Shown here: positions 17,542 to 26,361 of the stretch, one piece after another
Position numbering within the stretch: position 1 is the stretch's first letter
Layout of the letters: each line of letters begins with the position of its first letter
DNA from: Undibacterium umbellatum
Lineage (GTDB): Bacteria; Pseudomonadota; Gammaproteobacteria; Burkholderiales; Burkholderiaceae_D
Reading direction: 5' to 3'
Assembly (NCBI RefSeq): GCF_014284125.1
Contig: NZ_JACOFX010000001.1
Span: 124,001-188,000 of the forward strand
DNA length: 64,000 bases
Made by a program: the position numbers and the translations under genes
Notes under the pieces: generated by a model
Seen by the model: only the letters and a program-made list of their open reading frames with translations
Told to the model about the DNA's origin: nothing
The model's database searches: none

Positions 17542-19143
17542 GTGCTTTCTACCGCTAATATCACCATGCAGTTCGGCCCCAAGCCGCTGTTTGAAAATAT
17601 CTCTGTCAAATTTGGCGAAGGTAACCGTTATGGCCTGATCGGTGCCAATGGCTGCGGCAAATCCACTTTTATGAAGATTCTCGGCGGTGACCTTGAGCAA
17701 TCTTCAGGCACGGTCATGCTGGATCAGAATGAGCGCCTGGGTAAGTTGCGCCAGGATCAGTTTGCGTTTGAAGACATGCGTGTGCTGGATGTGGTCATGA
17801 TGGGCCACCTGGAAATGTGGGCGGCAATGTCGGAACGGGATGCGATTTACGCCAACCCTGAGGCGACTGACGACGACTACATGAAGGCTGCAGACCTGGA
17901 AGCCAAGTTTGCTGAATATGATGGTTACACTGCAGAAGCGCGTGCTGGTGAATTGTTGCTGGGTGTAGGCATACCAACGGATCAGCATCAAGGCGTCATG
18001 AGTGCAGTTGCGCCAGGCTGGAAATTGCGCGTCTTGCTGGCACAGGCGCTGTTCTCCAACCCAGATATTCTGTTGCTCGATGAACCGACCAATAACCTGG
18101 ACATCAATACCATCCGCTGGCTGGAAGATATTCTGAACGAACGTAATTCCACCATGATCATCATTTCCCATGATCGCCATTTCCTGAATCAGGTATGTAC
18201 GCACATGGCGGATATGGATTACGGTACCTTGAAAGTGTATCCAGGTAATTACGATGACTACATGCTGGCATCGTCACAGGCACGTGCGCAGCAAATGGCG
18301 AACAATGCCAAGGCCAAGGAAAAGGTCGCTGAGTTGCAAGACTTCGTTCGCCGTTTCTCTGCCAATAAATCCAAGGCGCGCCAGGCAACTTCACGTGCCA
18401 AACAGATTGATAAAATCAAGATTGAAGACTTCAAACCATCCAGCCGTCAAAATCCTTTCGTGCGTTTTGATGGTGAAAAGAAATTGCATCGTTTGGCAGT
18501 AGAAATGCAATCCCTGAGCAAAGCTTACGACAAGCCATTGTTCAAGAATGTCGATCTGATGGTCGAAGCCGGTGAAAGAATCGCGATTATTGGCGCCAAT
18601 GGTATCGGTAAAACCACTTTGTTGCGCTGCATAGGCGGTGATGACATCACCGGGATGCATGCAGATTATGGTACGGTCAAATGGGCAGAAAATGCCAATG
18701 TCGGCTACATGCCGCAAGATCCTACTGAGGAGTTTGCATCTGATAAAAACTTGACTGACTGGATAGGTCAGTGGACGCAAGAGGGTGATGATGACCAGGC
18801 TGTGCGCTCCATTCTCGGTCGCTTGCTGTTTGGTGGTGATGACGTCAAAAAATCAGTCAAGGTTTTGTCTGGCGGTGAAAAAGGTCGCATGATGTATGGC
18901 AAGCTGATGCTGGGTCGCCATAATGTCTTGCTGATGGATGAGCCAACCAATCACATGGACATGGAATCTATCGAGTCGCTGAATATCGCGCTGGAAAAAT
19001 ATGCTGGCACTCTGATTTTCGTGTCACATGACCGTGAATTTGTTTCATCTCTGGCGACACGTATATTGGAAATCAAGGAAAATAAAATCATTGATTTCCA
19101 GGGTACCTATGAAGAATACCTGAGCAGCCAGGGTATTGAATAA
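17542..19143 (+). CDS. ybiT: ABC-F family ribosome-associated ATPase YbiT
   Basis: A 533-residue cytoplasmic ABC-F protein with two ATPase domains and no membrane segments. Domain 1 has GANGCGKST (residues 34-42), the unusual signature [16 protein letters not shown] typical of YbiT, and [11 protein letters not shown]. The linker around 240-310 is rich in Lys and Arg ([21 protein letters not shown]). Domain 2 has [18 protein letters not shown] and [15 protein letters not shown] proteins bind the ribosomal E site and modulate translation. The start is a GTG at 17542, chosen by length and family alignment. The gene stands alone and ends with a strong terminator. Confidence 0.92.
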   Translation: MLSTANITMQFGPKPLFENISVKFGEGNRYGLIGANGCGKSTFMKILGGDLEQSSGTVMLDQNERLGKLRQDQFAFEDMRVLDVVMMGHLEMWAAMSERDAIYANPEATDDDYMKAADLEAKFAEYDGYTAEARAGELLLGVGIPTDQHQGVMSAVAPGWKLRVLLAQALFSNPDILLLDEPTNNLDINTIRWLEDILNERNSTMIIISHDRHFLNQVCTHMADMDYGTLKVYPGNYDDYMLASSQARAQQMANNAKAKEKVAELQDFVRRFSANKSKARQATSRAKQIDKIKIEDFKPSSRQNPFVRFDGEKKLHRLAVEMQSLSKAYDKPLFKNVDLMVEAGERIAIIGANGIGKTTLLRCIGGDDITGMHADYGTVKWAENANVGYMPQDPTEEFASDKNLTDWIGQWTQEGDDDQAVRSILGRLLFGGDDVKKSVKVLSGGEKGRMMYGKLMLGRHNVLLMDEPTNHMDMESIESLNIALEKYAGTLIFVSHDREFVSSLATRILEIKENKIIDFQGTYEEYLSSQGIE

Positions 19144-19160
19144 AAGACTGTCGGTTAAAG

Positions 19161-19188
19161 AAAAAGCCAGGGTGACCTGGCTTTTTTT
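19161..19188 (+). terminator. Rho-independent terminator after ybiT
   Basis: A perfect 11-bp stem with a GTGA tetraloop is followed by a run of T residues. It is 17 bases after the ybiT stop. Confidence 0.9.
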
Positions 19189-19251
19189 GCATGTGCAAAT
19201 TTGGTGGTTGTTTGATAGGGGTATACCGTTGCCCAGTCAGGCTTTACTTGA

Positions 19252-19797
19252 CTAAGTTTTGCCAAGTAATAAATCAAGTCTGTCACTCAGACTGCGTGCC
19301 ATTTCTGGTCCCTTGGCTTTTTGCACTGCTTCAACATAGGCCTGCCTCAGTGCTCGAAAATCATCAATATTTCCTGCACGTTCCACTTTGAGTTGTAGTC
19401 CATAACCACGCAAGCCTATAGCACTCTTGATAGTTTCATTGTAGAAGTTGTACAGCGCCTGAAAGCGTTCTGCATCTGTCATTGTCGGTGTTGCAGGTTC
19501 TGGTGTTACTGCAGCAATTGCGGTGTTTTCAGCAATGCTCACAGGCGTTTTCGCCCCTGGTGTGTCGGGAGTTGCATCAGTTTGGATCCTGATCTCAATG
19601 ATGAATTCCTGCTCCAGAAGTTCTTGCAGATTTTGCTCTGTCAAACCCAGGGCTGTCACTTTTTTCATGATCTCAGCGGCAGCTTGTTTACCGTCTATCA
19701 TGACCAGTAAAGTACGCAATCTGGATGCCAGTTGATACTTTCTGGTAGTAATTTCTTCTCGACCTTTTTCGGTTTTGTCGTAGACGCTTGCATTCAT
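19252..19797 (-). CDS. Conserved hypothetical protein with N-terminal helical domain
   Basis: A 181-residue protein that I do not recognise by name. The N-terminal 75 residues (YDKTEKGREEITTRKYQLASRL and following) look like a compact helical or winged-helix unit. A Pro/Ala/Thr-rich linker spans about 78-105 (TPDTPGAKTPVSIAENTAIAAVTPEPATP), and a C-terminal helical region rich in Arg/Leu follows. There is no signal peptide, membrane segment or enzymatic motif. It is convergent with ybiT and lies downstream of the feo genes on the same strand, with about 110 bases to the next gene. Two-domain layout suggests an adaptor or regulatory protein, but that is speculative. Confidence 0.6.
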   Translation of the reverse strand: MNASVYDKTEKGREEITTRKYQLASRLRTLLVMIDGKQAAAEIMKKVTALGLTEQNLQELLEQEFIIEIRIQTDATPDTPGAKTPVSIAENTAIAAVTPEPATPTMTDAERFQALYNFYNETIKSAIGLRGYGLQLKVERAGNIDDFRALRQAYVEAVQKAKGPEMARSLSDRLDLLLGKT

Positions 19798-19908
19798 ATC
19801 CAGCTACGGCCTTTGCTTGTCTCAATATGTCAGAAATTGTTTCTGCATTCTTTTGAGGATACATCAATTCAGCCTGACTGCCAACGAAATGCGGGCGCAA
19901 GCCTGTTT

Positions 19909-20178
19909 TTATCCTTGCCTGGACGCGTTGCGGATGAGTTTTACAGGCTTTAATTCGGAAGATGTAGAGCAGGTGTCATTTGACGACGATGAGCAGTCGC
20001 TGCAGCCACCGCCACATCCTGCCGTCTGCCCGCTTGCTTTGGTAAGCAAGGGGGCAAGTGCAGGGACGCGGCCGGCGCTGAATTTCCTGATTTTTTCCTT
20101 GGTTGCAGCAGGCATCCATTTCAATAATAGATAAGCTGATGCCAGGGTCAGCAGCAGAACTGCGATCAGGTTTTGCAT
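19909..20178 (-). CDS. FeoB-associated small Cys-rich membrane protein
   Basis: An 89-residue protein directly downstream of feoB with three bases between them. It has one N-terminal membrane helix (residues 3-20), a basic segment, and a cysteine cluster CGGGCSDC followed by another cysteine (TCSTSS). This architecture matches the FeoB-associated Cys-rich proteins found in many bacterial feo operons (I think of the DUF6587 type). The cysteines could bind iron or an iron-sulfur cluster and may help FeoB. No biochemical role can be read directly. Confidence 0.75.
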   Translation of the reverse strand: MQNLIAVLLLTLASAYLLLKWMPAATKEKIRKFSAGRVPALAPLLTKASGQTAGCGGGCSDCSSSSNDTCSTSSELKPVKLIRNASRQG

Positions 20179-20181
20179 GTC

Positions 20182-22071
20182 TTATCTCCCCAGAAAATAG
20201 CTGGAAATATGGTATGTCAGGAAAGAAGCGCAATAGGCCAGAGCAAATAAATAGACAGCCATAATGACTGGATAGCGCCACGTATTGGTCTCGCGTTTGA
20301 CGACGCTTAAGGTCGCTACACATTGTGGTGCAAAAACATACCATGCCAATAATGACAGGGCGGTTGGTATGCTCCAGGAATGAGCAATCAGCGGCTCCAA
20401 TGCGGTATTCAGTTCATCACCTGTTTGTGATAGCGCGTATACTGTTCCAAGAGCTGCGACTGCAACTTCGCGTGCGGCTAACCCAGGTACCAGGGCAATG
20501 CAGATCTGCCAGTTAAAACCTATGGGGGCAAATACCACTTCCAGCATGCGGCCCATGTAACCAGCGAGGCTGTAATAAATCGGCGGTTGAGTTGCATTTT
20601 CAGGCGCACCAGGAAAACTGCTCAGGAACCACAGTAGTATCATCAGAGCCAGAATAATGGTGCCCACTCGACTGATGAAAATCTTGATTCTTTCCCACAA
20701 GCCCAAAAGCAGGTTACGTATATTTGGCCAGCGGTAGTCGGGCAGCTCCAGCATTAAAGCCTGTTGATGTACTTCGCTACCCCATTTCTTTTTGAAGAAA
20801 TAAGCTACCAGCATGGCTGATACTATGCCGCCCAGATACAGCAGGAACAAGACCAGTCCCTGCAAATTCAGTATGCCAAATACGGTTTGATCGGGTATAA
20901 ATGCAGCAATGATGAGCGCGTACACTGGCAAGCGCGCGGAGCAGGTCATCAAGGGTGCAATCATGATCGTCACCAGGCGGTCGCGCGGGTTTTGTATGGT
21001 TCTGGTTGCCATGATTCCTGGAATGGCGCAGGCAAAACTCGACAGCAATGGGATAAATGCGCGGCCAGAAAGCCCGACTTTACCCATGACTCTGTCCAGC
21101 AAAAAAGCGGCGCGAGGCAAATAACCCGAATCCTCCATGACAAGGATGAAGAAGAACAAGATCACGATTTGCGGCAAAAACACCAGCACACTACCCGCGC
21201 CACCAATCACGCCACTCACCAGCAGTCCTTGTAAAATTCCTGGCGACATTGATGATTCCACCAAGGCACCGGTAGCTTCAATCGTAGACTTGATCAAGTC
21301 CATCGGGGCTTGTGCCCAGGCAAACACCGCCTGGAACACCAGGAACATCAGGGAAGTGAAGATAATCGGGCCGATAGCTGGATGTAAAATCCAGCTATCC
21401 AAGCGATAGCTCAAACTGGCAGCGTGGTTGCTTGCTGCATCAGGATGCTGGGTAACACAGGCTTCGAGTACGGCGTTGGCTTGTTGTTGTAAACTCTCGG
21501 GACTCTGTTGGGAAAGCGCGTGAACTGTGAGATTGCCATTTGGTTGCAGCCTCTGTGCCAATACTTCCAGTTCAGTCAAGAGCGCATCGACCCCTTTGGG
21601 ATCAACAGCTATTGTCTCGACGACTGGGATACTCAGGGCACCGCTCAGTGCAGCAATGTCGATATGGATATTGCGCTTTTTAGCAATATCCATCATGTTC
21701 ACTGCCAGAATCAACGGCTGGCCCAGCGCCAATAATTCAAATACTACCCGCAGACCGCGTTTCAAATTGGTGGCATCGACCACGCAAACCACGGCATCAG
21801 GCATGCTTTCATTTGTGCGCTGACCAGTGACGACTTCTTGGGTAATTTTTTCATCGGGAGTGATGGCATGCAGGCTGTAGGTACCTGGCAAATCCAGCAC
21901 TTGCCATTGACGCCCTGTATCTGAACGAAACTTGCCTTCTTTTCGTTCTATCGTGACACCTGCATAATTTGCTACTTTTTGCCGCGCACCTGTCAATCGA
22001 TTGAAGAGTGCAGTTTTTCCGCAGTTAGGGTTACCGACAAGAGCAATGAGCGGAGAAAACAATTCTTTCAC
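20182..22071 (-). CDS. feoB: Ferrous iron transport protein B
   Basis: The main Fe(II) permease of the inner membrane, 629 residues. The N-terminal GTPase has G1 GNPNCGKTA, the G2/G3 region with DLPGTYSL, and NMMD. Two Gate domains follow with conserved cysteines (SFACAIPG, MTCSARLPVY), and about eight to ten membrane helices. The start is GTG at 22071, sharing one base with the feoA stop TAG, so translation is coupled. It is shorter than E. coli FeoB (about 770), mainly in the C terminus, as is common in betaproteobacteria. The operon is preceded by a Fur box. Confidence 0.95.
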   Translation of the reverse strand: MKELFSPLIALVGNPNCGKTALFNRLTGARQKVANYAGVTIERKEGKFRSDTGRQWQVLDLPGTYSLHAITPDEKITQEVVTGQRTNESMPDAVVCVVDATNLKRGLRVVFELLALGQPLILAVNMMDIAKKRNIHIDIAALSGALSIPVVETIAVDPKGVDALLTELEVLAQRLQPNGNLTVHALSQQSPESLQQQANAVLEACVTQHPDAASNHAASLSYRLDSWILHPAIGPIIFTSLMFLVFQAVFAWAQAPMDLIKSTIEATGALVESSMSPGILQGLLVSGVIGGAGSVLVFLPQIVILFFFILVMEDSGYLPRAAFLLDRVMGKVGLSGRAFIPLLSSFACAIPGIMATRTIQNPRDRLVTIMIAPLMTCSARLPVYALIIAAFIPDQTVFGILNLQGLVLFLLYLGGIVSAMLVAYFFKKKWGSEVHQQALMLELPDYRWPNIRNLLLGLWERIKIFISRVGTIILALMILLWFLSSFPGAPENATQPPIYYSLAGYMGRMLEVVFAPIGFNWQICIALVPGLAAREVAVAALGTVYALSQTGDELNTALEPLIAHSWSIPTALSLLAWYVFAPQCVATLSVVKRETNTWRYPVIMAVYLFALAYCASFLTYHISSYFLGR

Positions 22072-22397
22072 TATGTTCCTACTTTTTCTGAGTGAGTAAT
22101 ACTAAAGGGTGCAACGCCGGCAGCAACCCCTATCAGGGCTGCCTCAAAATTTCGCAATGCAAAGGTCGACTGTCCAATCCGGACTGCCAGTGGTTCACCA
22201 CCAAAATAACCTTTATGCAATATCTTCACCGATTCGCCTTTGACAAAGCCTAGTTCTTTCAAACGACGGGTAATATTGAATAGGCTGTCGTCCTTCGTAT
22301 CACCTTGTTCTTGCACATCTTCAATGACACCAGAGTCACCGACTTTCATCAGATTCAATGTGGTAGAAGTTGCTTGCTGTAATGGCAAACTGCTCAT
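22071..22397 (-). CDS. feoA: Ferrous iron transport protein A
   Basis: A small SH3-like cytoplasmic protein (108 residues) needed for FeoB activity. The FeoA core runs from LNLMKVGDSGVIEDV through RRLKELGFVKGESVKILHKGYFGGEPLAVRIGQSTFALR, a classical match; the N-terminal 14 residues are extra. GGGAA lies upstream as ribosome site. First gene of feoA-feoB-Cys-rich. Confidence 0.92.
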   Translation of the reverse strand: MSSLPLQQATSTTLNLMKVGDSGVIEDVQEQGDTKDDSLFNITRRLKELGFVKGESVKILHKGYFGGEPLAVRIGQSTFALRNFEAALIGVAAGVAPFSITHSEKVGT

Positions 22398-22433
22398 TGT
22401 TAAATTCCCGTGGCAAGAAAAACATGTAACTCT

Positions 22434-22455
22434 AAATGATAATGAGAATATATAT
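22434..22455. promoter_or_regulatory. Fur box upstream of feoA
   Basis: The segment contains ATGATAATGAGAATAT, a close match to the repeated GATAAT/NATWAT units of Fur-binding sites. It lies about 40 bases upstream of the feoA start, where iron-loaded Fur would repress the operon. Confidence 0.75.
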
Positions 22456-22836
22456 CAATACCGATTATGTTTCAATCGCAATAAGCTGCTGGGACGGTCT
22501 GCCTTGCGCTTGTTCATATTTAAATTGAATTACTTTAGGTGAAAATTTATTCTTCTATTACATTTTTGACGACAAATTGCATGGTGCTAGTATAGGGAGG
22601 CGCTTGCTTAACGAGCCAATTACCCTTTGAGATGAGCAGCAATTCAGTAGAATTCAATTGTGGATGTTTGCAGGAGAGGACGTTGCACGACGTTTGTATG
22701 AGAACGCATGTTTGCTTTGACTGAAGAACTGACTTGCAGGTAATGGGGGCTAGAGTAAGGAATCTCCCGCCCACATCCACTACCGCTATCGCCGAGCATT
22801 CGTATTGAATAAGGCGGTGATGTTGTGTTTGCCTGC
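22456..22836. other. Intergenic region without a recognised gene
   Basis: About 380 bases between the feoA promoter region and the 3' end of the DUF1579-like gene. Open frames here lack a ribosome site and resemble no family I know. It probably contains part of the feo promoter and otherwise shows nothing I can name; a decayed remnant is possible. Confidence 0.4.
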
Positions 22837-23334
22837 CTATGATTCCCTTGTAAAATCCATGACCCAATTGGTTTCCCATGTGACGCCACCATCAACTGAG
22901 AAAGCCTGCTCCCAGCGCGGTTGATCTGCGCTTGGAATACTCCATAAAAAACGCACTCGTATTGTGTGACCAGCAAATGTATCGTCAGCATAAAACTCAC
23001 CAATACAATTCGTAAACCGACCCTGCATAGGCACATCCAGATGCGTAGGATAGCGGCCATCTAGCCACCATATAGACCATATACCTTTATCAGCGTCAAA
23101 TGCACGCACAGTGGCAGCACGGTAGGCTCCATCTGGCATGTCAAGGAGGTTGTCATCCATATTGCCCGCGCCGCCCAGGATTTTGACGACCGAGGTATTG
23201 CCTCTAAACTCCAGCCATTCATGGCAATTGGCGAGTCGCTCCTTTAAGCGACGATGCTTCACCTGCCAGTTACCGATAAAAAAATCAAAATCGCCGATGC
23301 CAGAAACCTGGGTGGACTTGTTTGTTGAATTCAT
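22837..23334 (-). CDS. DUF1579-like hypothetical protein
   Basis: A 165-residue soluble protein. The ATG at 23334 is used because GGAG lies eight bases upstream; an in-frame codon twelve residues earlier has no such support. The motif GDFDFFIGNWQVKHRRL near the N terminus, and repeated Trp-containing strands (GIWSIWWLDGRYP, RFLWSIPS, GGVTWETNWVMDF), fit a calycin/lipocalin-like beta-barrel of the DUF1579 kind. Function is unknown; small hydrophobic ligand binding is a guess. It is divergently arranged with a YafY-type regulator, 99 bases apart, and is a likely target of it. Confidence 0.7.
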   Translation of the reverse strand: MNSTNKSTQVSGIGDFDFFIGNWQVKHRRLKERLANCHEWLEFRGNTSVVKILGGAGNMDDNLLDMPDGAYRAATVRAFDADKGIWSIWWLDGRYPTHLDVPMQGRFTNCIGEFYADDTFAGHTIRVRFLWSIPSADQPRWEQAFSVDGGVTWETNWVMDFTRES

Positions 23335-23433
23335 GTTTTCTCCTTGGTAGATATGCTCCGGTTGAAGCAATGACTCTAAGGATAATGAATATATAGGGCA
23401 TAATATATCCTATTAAATGAGTAAACTTGGCCT

Positions 23434-24387
23434 ATGCCTCAAAGCTATCATCCAACCACACGTGTACTGGCTTTGCTGGAGCTCTTGCAAAACCATGGGC
23501 AAGTTAGTGGCGGCGACCTAGCGCAGATGCTGGATATCGACCGGCGCAGTCTGCGTCGCTACATCGTCACACTAGAAGAAATGGGCATACCCATCATGAC
23601 TCTGAGAGGGCGTCACGGCGGTTATTCCATCATGCCGGGTTTTAAATTACCTCCCATGATGTTTAATGAAGAAGAGGGATTTGCTATCTCCATTGCACTA
23701 TCGGCCGCTCGCCAGATGAAGCTGTTGGATGTCGCTTCATCAATAGAGAGTGCAAGGGCAAAACTGCAAAGAATCTTGCCTGAGCAAATCAGGCAAAGAC
23801 TGGCGACTTCAGATGCAGCGGTAGAGCTCAATCTTCAGTCAGCAACAACCCCAGCGAACAGAGAGGTATTAGCGAGGCTGAGTCATGCTGTCGTACATAA
23901 GCAATCCATCCATGTTCGATATCGCGGTGCAAATGAAGTGGAAAGCGAAAGATCGGTCGATGTTTACGGTCTGGCCTTTCATGCCGCATTCTGGTATTTC
24001 GTCGGCTTTTGCCATTTACGACGAGATATACGTAGCTTCAGGCTGGACAGACTACTGCATATCGAATTGCTGAACCGCCATTTTGATACTCCTGCCAATT
24101 TCAGCGTGCTCAGTTATTTGCGTAGTGCTGTCGCGACGATTCCACGCACCTATAGTGTGGAAGTTTTGTTGAAAACAGATATGAATAGCGCGCGCAAGCA
24201 TCTGTCTGATGCCATTGCAGTGCTGGAGTATGCTGCTGAAGGAGTGTTGCTATACAACCAGTCAGATGATTTAAGCTGGTTTGCAAGGCAGCTGGCTTCC
24301 TTGCCTTTTGATTTCGAAATTCGAAAGCCTGCACAATTGCAGGAAGAGATCAGGAAATTGGCGAATCATTTATTAACTTGCTGTTAG
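23434..24387 (+). CDS. YafY-type HTH/WYL transcriptional regulator
   Basis: A 317-residue DNA-binding regulator. An N-terminal HTH_11 domain (about 8-60; ALLELLQNHGQVSGGDLAQMLDIDRRSLRRYI) is followed by a WYL ligand-sensing domain (about 150-215) with YGLAFHAAFWYFVGFCHLRRDIRSFRLDRL as its core, where the WYL triplet reads WYF, and a WCX-like C terminus. In other bacteria WYL proteins respond to nucleic-acid or other ligands and often act on their neighbours. The gene is divergent from the DUF1579-like gene. No phage-defence genes are adjacent. Confidence 0.88.
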   Translation: MPQSYHPTTRVLALLELLQNHGQVSGGDLAQMLDIDRRSLRRYIVTLEEMGIPIMTLRGRHGGYSIMPGFKLPPMMFNEEEGFAISIALSAARQMKLLDVASSIESARAKLQRILPEQIRQRLATSDAAVELNLQSATTPANREVLARLSHAVVHKQSIHVRYRGANEVESERSVDVYGLAFHAAFWYFVGFCHLRRDIRSFRLDRLLHIELLNRHFDTPANFSVLSYLRSAVATIPRTYSVEVLLKTDMNSARKHLSDAIAVLEYAAEGVLLYNQSDDLSWFARQLASLPFDFEIRKPAQLQEEIRKLANHLLTCC

Positions 24388-24529
24388 TCAAAAAATCTAG
24401 TATGAACGCTACGCACAATATAATTTCCTCTTTAAATGAAGAAATTATTCTTATAAAGACTTGTTATTTGCAGAAAGCTATGCCACCATGGCATGGTGAA
24501 AAATAAAAAAATTTCAAAGTAACAAATAT

Positions 24530-24793
24530 ATGAATACTCGGATCACTTATCAACCGCTGAATCAAACAAGCTTTAGCCTCGCGGCGCAGGCAGGGCGTTT
24601 GCTGGGCAAGGGGATGGAGACAAATGAAGTAGATGATCTGACTGATGCCGCCGCGGATAGTTTTTTTGCCAAGACTATTTCTGCGCCCTTGCTGAACAGT
24701 AAGGCAGCTCCAGACCTTTGCGACCAGAATGGCGGCTGGGATCTGGCATTTCACATGAAGATCATGATGGACATTCGGGGTGCTAACCCTTGA
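24530..24793 (+). CDS. Small hypothetical protein
   Basis: An open frame for 87 residues with an AT-rich upstream region and no strong ribosome site. The product has no signal peptide, membrane segment or motif I recognise; an acidic segment (ETNEVDDLTDAAAD) lies mid-protein. A good terminator 45 bases downstream supports transcription of something here. It may be a real orphan gene or a chance frame. Confidence 0.35.
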   Translation: MNTRITYQPLNQTSFSLAAQAGRLLGKGMETNEVDDLTDAAADSFFAKTISAPLLNSKAAPDLCDQNGGWDLAFHMKIMMDIRGANP

Positions 24794-24837
24794 AATCAGA
24801 AAAGCAGACAAGAAGCTGCTTACTGAATCGAGAGCTG

Positions 24838-24875
24838 AAAAGCCCGGATGCCATTAAAGCTCCGGGCTTTTTGCC
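24838..24875 (+). terminator. Rho-independent terminator
   Basis: An 11-bp stem (24838-24848 with about 24860-24870) built on AGCCCGGA/TCCGGGCT, followed by a T run interrupted by GCC. It would end transcription from the small orphan gene. Confidence 0.75.
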
Positions 24876-25250
24876 TTTTATGGTTTTTAAAATTCCTGCT
24901 TTGACAGGTGCTTTTTAAAAACCCAGTAGTAAAACCCGCCGATTGGCGGTCGTGCCGGAAAACGCCGGATAACACGGGATTCTTTAACAATTCGGGAAGA
25001 TGTATTGATAGGCCTTGCCAAGGCATGTTCGTAGCATGTCGCGGCAAGGGATATGCTGTGAATATTTTGTGATATTTACAACATGTTAAAAATGACTTGA
25101 GATCAGGTCATTTTTAACATGCTGGTGCGCTTCATTTTGCGATGAGGCCTATACTTTCGAACATGGATAACTCATTAATCGAGAAAAATATCCATGCCAG
25201 GTCGAAGTATGTAATTTGTCATCCTATAAAAACAAGAAAAATAGAAAATT
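24876..25250. other. Intergenic region with structured elements
   Basis: No convincing gene. It holds GC-rich short inverted motifs around 24930-24980, a pair CCTTGCC/GGCAAGG near 25012-25049, and the strong hairpin listed separately at 25082-25121. A small structured RNA cannot be excluded. Confidence 0.4.
25082..25121. repeat. Perfect 15-bp inverted repeat (strong hairpin)
   Basis: Arms at 25082-25096 and 25107-25121 (CATGTTAAAAATGAC and its exact complement) enclose a ten-base loop that itself can pair TGA with TCA. It has no T tail on either strand beyond the arms, though the arms contain A5/T5 tracts. It could be a bidirectional terminator, a protein-binding site, or a repeat element. 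Confidence 0.7.
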
Positions 25251-25484
25251 ATGTTTATGATTTATTGGTCCATCTCAAATGATGGACAAGAGCAGGCATG
25301 CGCCAGAGAGTTTGCCAATGACCGCATGGTGGATGCATTGCAGTTCACCGAATCTTTGCGTACAGAGCAGCGTCAGGGCGCAGCTATTCGCCATATCACC
25401 ATGTCTTGTGAAAACCCGGATTCAGTCGGCCATGCAGGTGTTGCTGATGCTGGGCCTGAATATTCATGGAAAAAACGTCGTTAA
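25251..25484 (+). CDS. Conserved small hypothetical protein
   Basis: A 77-residue soluble protein. Start could be either of two ATG codons at 25251 and 25257. The C-terminal part (HITMSCENPDSVGHAGVADAGPEYSWKKRR) resembles a small protein type I have seen in other proteobacteria, ending in a W-K-K-R-R or similar motif, which supports it being coded. Function unknown. An overlapping frame at 25279-25494 is judged a shadow. Confidence 0.55.
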   Translation: MFMIYWSISNDGQEQACAREFANDRMVDALQFTESLRTEQRQGAAIRHITMSCENPDSVGHAGVADAGPEYSWKKRR

Positions 25485-25664
25485 ACGGCGATAGACGTTT
25501 AGTCGTGAAAATTAAAACAATCATGCCTTACAGCATCAGCAATTCCTGTCTACAATGAAGAGTAGATTGCCGTAGTTTTTAGTCGCATGTCGATGTCATG
25601 TGCAGCGAGTTTTATCAGTCCGTCTTCCCAAATTGGAAAAACATCCCATACAAACAGGTGATGT

Positions 25665-26225
25665 ATGCAACAAATATTGGTTTTGGATATAGCTGGAGTG
25701 CCGTATGACTGGATAAGTCAGAACGACGCTGCGACTCATTACGCTGCTAAAAAAGTGGCATGGGATATTGGTGATCAGGTCTTCATGCTGCGCGGTGGCT
25801 ATAACAAGGATGGTGAACAATCCAGGATTTTCATCAAACCTATTATCTCTATACGTAATAGTGAACGCATGTCAAAAAACAGCCGTCACCACATCCCTTT
25901 GGGCGATGGTAACAGGCTGCTGTATGCCAGGGACAGGCATATCTGTGCATATTGCGGTGAGACCTTCCCTTATCAGGAGCTCTCACGTGATCATATTTTG
26001 CCAACCTCACGCGGTGGAAAAGATGTCTGGGAAAATTGTGTGACTGCCTGCAAAGATTGTAATCATGCAAAAGGCGACAAATTCGTGCATGACTTCAAGC
26101 CTTTGATCTATGTACCTTATGCACCTTGCCGTTTCGAGCACTTCATTTTAAGTGGCAGGAATGTGATTGCTGACCAGTTAGAGTATCTGTCTGCAAAATT
26201 ACCCAGACATAGTCGCTTGCTGTAG
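25665..26225 (+). CDS. HNH endonuclease
   Basis: A 186-residue protein with a C-terminal HNH nuclease domain. Zinc-type pairs C94-x2-C97 and C129-x2-C132 flank the metal-binding D109-H110, N124 and the final N133-H134-x-K136. The N-terminal ninety residues form a separate domain of unknown function that ends in a basic stretch. It matches stand-alone bacterial HNH proteins of the McrA/IscB-unlike small type. No methyltransferase, toxin or phage gene is adjacent, so its role (DNA repair, restriction or RNA processing) is open. Confidence 0.85.
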   Translation: MQQILVLDIAGVPYDWISQNDAATHYAAKKVAWDIGDQVFMLRGGYNKDGEQSRIFIKPIISIRNSERMSKNSRHHIPLGDGNRLLYARDRHICAYCGETFPYQELSRDHILPTSRGGKDVWENCVTACKDCNHAKGDKFVHDFKPLIYVPYAPCRFEHFILSGRNVIADQLEYLSAKLPRHSRLL

Positions 26226-26361
26226 TGAGCCAAGCATGGATCTTGCCGTATTGATGGATTCATGTCTTCCATGTTTAAATTTGAAGAATGCAGTTTGACT
26301 GCATTCTTTCAACTTATGTATTTCGTGGTAACTGCCTGCCCAAGTCTTTGCTTGACCAAGC

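Noticed and set aside
18020..18100. Missing signature motif in the first ABC-F domain (VAPGWK in place of LSGGQ)
   Set aside because: This is the normal YbiT-type sequence, not a defect.
22547..22879. Open frame for about 110 residues upstream of feoA
   Set aside because: It overlaps the end of the DUF1579-like gene and has no recognisable features; possibly non-coding.
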